DNA from: a virus | DNA: 22,375 bases | Direction: 5' to 3' (one strand) | IMG/VR virus record: IMGVR_UViG_3300047548_000731 | Location: 1 to 22,375 of that record | In this document: piece after piece, positions 19,840 through 22,375 of the stretch | How the letters are laid out: every line of letters starts with the position of its first letter | Numbering within the stretch: position 1 is the first letter of the stretch | The notes under the pieces: generated by a model | Told to the model about the DNA's origin: nothing | The model's input: only the letters and a program-made list of their open reading frames with translations | The model's database searches: none | Position numbers and translations under genes: made by a program

Positions 19840-20897
19840 GCTGCGCCCAGCGCGTTGAGGCGCTTCTGGTACGCGGCTGTGTGCCGGATGCGCTTGAGGG
19901 TGTCGATCCGCTCGAGCGTGGCCTGGTTGCACTCCTTCAGCTCGCGCAGCTTGGTCATCCGCTCACGCGGCGGCACCTTGCCAGCACGGGCCGTCTTCTC
20001 GGCCAGGTCTTCGTAAGCCTCGGCCCACTCATCCAGGCTCTGGTGGATGCTGAACGGCAGCTCCTTGCCCGGCACCATGAGTCCGTAGCCGACGGCCACC
20101 ACCTTTGGGTCGAGGTCGGCCATCTCTGCCATCGCCTCCTCGGCCATGGCCTGCACCGCCTCCACCTCCGGGTCAGGCACGGGCACGGGCGCTGGCACGG
20201 TGACCGCATCGGTAATCTGTTGCTCAACCGCAACAGTAACCGGCTCATCCACGACATCGGCCAGGGCGGCCTCGATCACCACCGGGTCGCTGGTCGGCAG
20301 GGCCGGGGCGGCGACCATATCCAGCGGGTTGGCTGGCTTTATTGCGACCTTACTGTGGTTTAGCTCGCTGGGATAATCTTGCGCCTCCTCGGCGGTGATG
20401 AGGCCCTTCAGCACATCGGGGAAGGCATCGCGCAGGGCGAAGCCCCTGGCCCGCATCTGCATCATCCGCTTGGGATAGGCCTGCCAAGGCCCCTGCTTGC
20501 CCCATAGGCCCGCGCGCTTGGCATCCTCGACCGAGAACGTGGCGCGCACCGGCTTGCGGCCCTTGCGGTGGGCGATGCAGACCGCGACGGGGTTCGGGGT
20601 GCCCTCGCCCTCGATGAACTCCTCGACGCCATCGCAGACCGGGCTGGCCTGCACCAGGGCCATGGCCGCATCCCCGTACACCGAGGGCTTGCCGTTGATG
20701 ACGGCAATGTTCTGCAGCGCCTGCATGGGGGCCAGGCCGATCTCATAGCCCCACTGGACGCAGACCATGATGTCCTGGGGCTTGCCCTGGTAGGCCTTGG
20801 GCACCATGGAGCTGTCAGCCAGCATCTTGCTGAACTCCATGGCCTCGGTGATGGTGGCCGGGGCGAAGCCCTGGCGGTTAGTGGCTAGCTGGCTCAT
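19833..20897 (-). CDS. recT: RecT-family single-strand annealing protein
   Basis: The protein has 354 residues. The RecT core is at residues ~1-190: FAPATITEAMEFSKMLADSSMVPKAYQGKPQDI, VCVQWGYEIGLAPMQALQNIAVINGKPSVYGDAAMALV (about 47-84), ATFSVEDAKRAGLWGKQGPWQAYPKRMMQMRARGFALRDAFPDVLKGL (about 129-176). It anneals complementary single strands exposed by its partner exonuclease in phage recombination and replication. After ~200 there is an acidic Pro/Val/Ala-rich linker (APVPVPDPEVEAV) and a helical C-terminal region with PFSIHQSLDEW, possibly for protein partners. AGAGGA precedes the ATG. It overlaps the upstream 62-residue gene by 20 bases. The exonuclease gene lies three genes upstream in the same operon. 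Confidence 0.9.
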   Translation of the reverse strand: MSQLATNRQGFAPATITEAMEFSKMLADSSMVPKAYQGKPQDIMVCVQWGYEIGLAPMQALQNIAVINGKPSVYGDAAMALVQASPVCDGVEEFIEGEGTPNPVAVCIAHRKGRKPVRATFSVEDAKRAGLWGKQGPWQAYPKRMMQMRARGFALRDAFPDVLKGLITAEEAQDYPSELNHSKVAIKPANPLDMVAAPALPTSDPVVIEAALADVVDEPVTVAVEQQITDAVTVPAPVPVPDPEVEAVQAMAEEAMAEMADLDPKVVAVGYGLMVPGKELPFSIHQSLDEWAEAYEDLAEKTARAGKVPPRERMTKLRELKECNQATLERIDTLKRIRHTAAYQKRLNALGAAQ

Positions 20898-21066
20898 GTT
20901 TCTTTTCCTCTTCTAGGTACGTCCTCATGGTGGTGAAGATCAGTTTTGTCAGGGAGTCAACGACTGCCTCGGCCTCATCCTCGGTGGCTTGGGGGCAGGC
21001 ATTGAGAACGGCGACGACGGCCTCGGAGTAGGCGTCCTCGAGCGGGGTCAGGTCTACTGCGGTCAC
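20878..21066 (-). CDS. Small acidic protein between exonuclease and RecT genes
   Basis: The protein has 62 residues starting TAVDLTPLEDAY after a GTG start, helical and acidic (AVLNACPQATEDEAEAVVDSLTKL), with no TM segment; I recognise no family. The frame is open further upstream because of high GC, but there it lies antisense-frame to the exonuclease and looks unlike protein. The GTG at 21064-21066 was chosen because GGAGG (21072-21076) lies 5 bases upstream and because the GTG overlaps the stop of the 42-residue gene by 4 bases (GTGA). Its end overlaps recT by 20 bases. Such tight coupling suggests it is expressed with, and may bind, the recombination proteins (inference). Confidence 0.6.
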   Translation of the reverse strand: MTAVDLTPLEDAYSEAVVAVLNACPQATEDEAEAVVDSLTKLIFTTMRTYLEEEKKHEPASH

Positions 21067-21191
21067 AGCACCCTCCACCCCAGCAGGAACAGCTCGGACG
21101 CGACTCTGGCGACCAGCCCAAGCACGATCCACAGCAGGGCGAACAGCGCGACCGTCGAGACGAAGACAATGAATCTTTCTGCGGCGGTCAT
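21063..21191 (-). CDS. Tiny one-TM membrane protein in the recombination operon
   Basis: The protein has 42 residues: a short N-terminus (MTAAERF), one long hydrophobic segment (IVFVSTVALFALLWIVLGLVA, residues 8-28), and a C-terminal part ELFLLGWRVL that is also hydrophobic. It could be overlooked because of its size, yet it fills the gap between the exonuclease and the 62-residue gene exactly. Its ATG shares one base with the exonuclease stop (TGATG), with AAGGAGGT ~13 bases upstream, and its TGA overlaps the GTG of the next gene. No family is recognised. A membrane protein here is unexpected; it could be an early inhibitor or exclusion-type peptide, or could anchor partners (speculative). 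Confidence 0.6.
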   Translation of the reverse strand: MTAAERFIVFVSTVALFALLWIVLGLVARVASELFLLGWRVL

Positions 21192-22147
21192 CACTGCTGC
21201 ACCTCCTTGATGGACAGGCTGGACTGCCGCACTGAGTAGGCTTCCTTCGCGGGCACCAGCTTCTCGGGCTGGGCCTTGTAGTTCCGCATCGGCCAGGAGA
21301 TGACGTACCGGCCCGCCCGGCCCTTCTCGGCCTGGCCCAGCAACTCCTTGATGCTCTTCTCGGCCTGCTCGATGCCCTCCTCTGCCTGGCGGATGGCCGC
21401 CTTGTTCTCGATGATGGCCAGCGCCAGCATCTCGACGGTCTCGGGCAGATCAACCACCTCCTTGCTGGCTGCGCTGGGGTAGATCCGATCCAGCTCGCGG
21501 CTGGTCTGCGGTGGATACCACTCGATGCCGCCGGTCTGGCGGTAGGTCTCGAGCCGGGACTCGAAGTCCTGCACCGCCTTGACGATGGCGGCCTGGGTCT
21601 CCTTGTGCTGGGCGAACAGGAAGACCCGCAGCTCGATGCCCTGGTACAGCACGCAGACCGCGCCCCACTTGTGGCCGGTGACCAGCATCTGGCCCTGCAG
21701 CTGGATGGGGCCGCGCGCCAGGTGCGGCACATCCTCGGGTGCGACCTTGGTGACCTTGGACTCCAGCACGCCGGGGCCGTCCAGCCGGATGGTGTCCTGG
21801 CCGACCACGAAGATCCCCTTCTCCGGGTCGCTGGCGATCTCGCGCCCGTCGCCATGGCCGATGCCGTCCAGGCTGCAGGACAGGGCGAAGGAGCGATGGC
21901 TGTACGCCTTGTCGATCTGGAAGTCGCCCTCGATCCCCAGGCGCTGGCAAGCAGCCCCCAGCACCACTGGCTCTAGTGTGTTGCCCCAGGCCATGGCTTC
22001 GTTGCCGATGTCGGGCCGGGGCTTGCCGTCGATGGCATTGATGCTGAACTGCAGCTCATCATTGGGGGTCGAGTACTTGCTGAAGCCCATCAGGCCCGGC
22101 AGGCGGGATGCGGACATCTCGCGGTCATCAGTGAGCTTGCCTGCCAT
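21191..22147 (-). CDS. YqaJ/lambda-exo-type recombination exonuclease
   Basis: The protein has 318 residues with the PD-(D/E)XK fold of YqaJ viral recombinases: ASRLPGLMGFSKYSTPNDEL at the N-terminus (about 13-32), WGNTLEPVV with Glu59, SCSLDGIG with Asp94, GVLESKV with Glu129 and Lys131 (the ExK pair), and QLQGQMLVTGHKWG with Gln149/Gln151. All expected metal-site residues are present, so it should be active. Such enzymes resect double-stranded ends 5' to 3', leaving single strands for a RecT/Bet annealing protein, here encoded three genes downstream. The C-terminal ~90 residues form a charged helical extension (ENKAAIRQAEEGIEQAEKS). The start overlaps the winged-helix gene by 20 bases, with GGAGG just upstream. 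Confidence 0.88.
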   Translation of the reverse strand: MAGKLTDDREMSASRLPGLMGFSKYSTPNDELQFSINAIDGKPRPDIGNEAMAWGNTLEPVVLGAACQRLGIEGDFQIDKAYSHRSFALSCSLDGIGHGDGREIASDPEKGIFVVGQDTIRLDGPGVLESKVTKVAPEDVPHLARGPIQLQGQMLVTGHKWGAVCVLYQGIELRVFLFAQHKETQAAIVKAVQDFESRLETYRQTGGIEWYPPQTSRELDRIYPSAASKEVVDLPETVEMLALAIIENKAAIRQAEEGIEQAEKSIKELLGQAEKGRAGRYVISWPMRNYKAQPEKLVPAKEAYSVRQSSLSIKEVQQ

Positions 22148-22346
22148 GGTCGGCCTCCTTGAGCTTGTATTGGGCGATGTGCTTCCCGTTTGGGGTGGTG
22201 ATGGTCTCGGTCTCGATCTGGATGCCCTGCTGGCGCAGATCGGCGATGCGGGCGGCCAGCCGGAAGCAGCCTGCTTCCTTGAGCGCGTCCAGCGGGGTGA
22301 CCGGGCCGCGCTTGAGCATGGCCAGGATGGCTTCGCATTGGCTCAT
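22128..22346 (-). CDS. Small winged-helix DNA-binding protein
   Basis: The 72-residue protein has the pattern of the helix-turn-helix family I know as HTH_39: AILAMLKRGPVTPLDALKEAGCFRLAARIADLRQQGIQIETETI (about residues 6-49), with a helix, a TPLDAL turn-helix, a recognition helix RLAARIADLRQQG and a beta wing ending in YKLKE. Proteins of this type are common at the start of phage early operons. It could regulate the operon or assist DNA processing; the sequence does not decide. The start is ATG at 22346 with GGGAGG 7 bases upstream, overlapping the stop of a preceding gene (ATGA). Its 3' end overlaps the exonuclease start by 20 bases. Confidence 0.75.
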   Translation of the reverse strand: MSQCEAILAMLKRGPVTPLDALKEAGCFRLAARIADLRQQGIQIETETITTPNGKHIAQYKLKEADHGRQAH

Positions 22347-22375
22347 GCCGCGCCTCCCGTCATTGGGTTCAGGCG
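22343..22375 (-). CDS. C-terminal end of an upstream minus-strand gene, cut by the window
   Basis: An open frame runs from the window edge, ending RLNPMTGGAA and a TGA that overlaps the ATG of the winged-helix gene by 4 bases. That coupling matches every other junction of this operon, so it is probably the tail of a further early gene. Too little is present to say what it encodes. Confidence 0.4.
   Translation of the reverse strand, partial: RLNPMTGGAA

Noticed and set aside
19840-19920. A bidirectional terminator between lysozyme and recT
   Set aside because: The GC-rich short inverted bits seen here are not followed by T tracts in either direction.
20878-21855. Long 325-residue reading of the 62-residue gene
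   Set aside because: Upstream of 21066 the frame is Arg/Ser/Pro-rich shadow of the exonuclease. A GTG with GGAGG at the right distance and a 4-base overlap marks the real start.

Overview
The window is part of the genome of a tailed phage with a short tail (podovirus). It is GC-rich, roughly 60-65% by eye, with tightly packed genes, many stop/start overlaps of 1 or 4 bases, and strong Shine-Dalgarno sites. No host gene, integrase, tRNA, CRISPR array or insertion sequence is visible. Composition and protein style would fit a phage of a GC-rich proteobacterium, possibly a freshwater betaproteobacterium, but that is inference. Both ends of the window cut through genes.

Left and centre (1-17462, plus strand) is the virion module in an order like the T7 supergroup: portal, a small Bbp19-like protein, scaffold, major capsid protein, small decoration-type protein, tail tube adaptor (gp11-like), tail nozzle (gp12-like), two internal virion proteins (gp14- and gp15-like), an unknown small protein, and a very large internal virion protein (gp16-like in position). 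A fibre with a T7 gp17-type N-terminus follows, then a large multi-domain adhesin, a small tail-associated protein and a C1q-like protein. A hairpin terminator and a sigma70-like promoter lie between scaffold and capsid. Two more hairpins follow the decoration gene and the small tail-associated gene. Terminase genes are not in the window. They are not downstream of the fibre as in T7, so they probably lie to the left.

The region 17474-19839 (plus strand) is a lysis cassette: an XhlA-like one-TM protein, a coiled-coil protein with a C-terminal TM segment, a 56-residue one-TM protein, a three-TM DUF4337 protein, a three-TM holin and a GH24 lysozyme. Five membrane proteins in a row before one endolysin is unusual, and no spanin is recognisable.

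The right end (19833-22375, minus strand) is a convergent recombination operon, read right to left: the tail of an unknown gene, a winged-helix protein, a YqaJ/lambda-exo-type nuclease, a 42-residue membrane protein, a 62-residue acidic protein and a RecT annealing protein. The stop codons of lysozyme and recT interlock with no terminator between them. The combination of a T7-like virion with an Exo/RecT pair, and the two tiny coupled genes between the recombination partners, are the least expected parts of the window.
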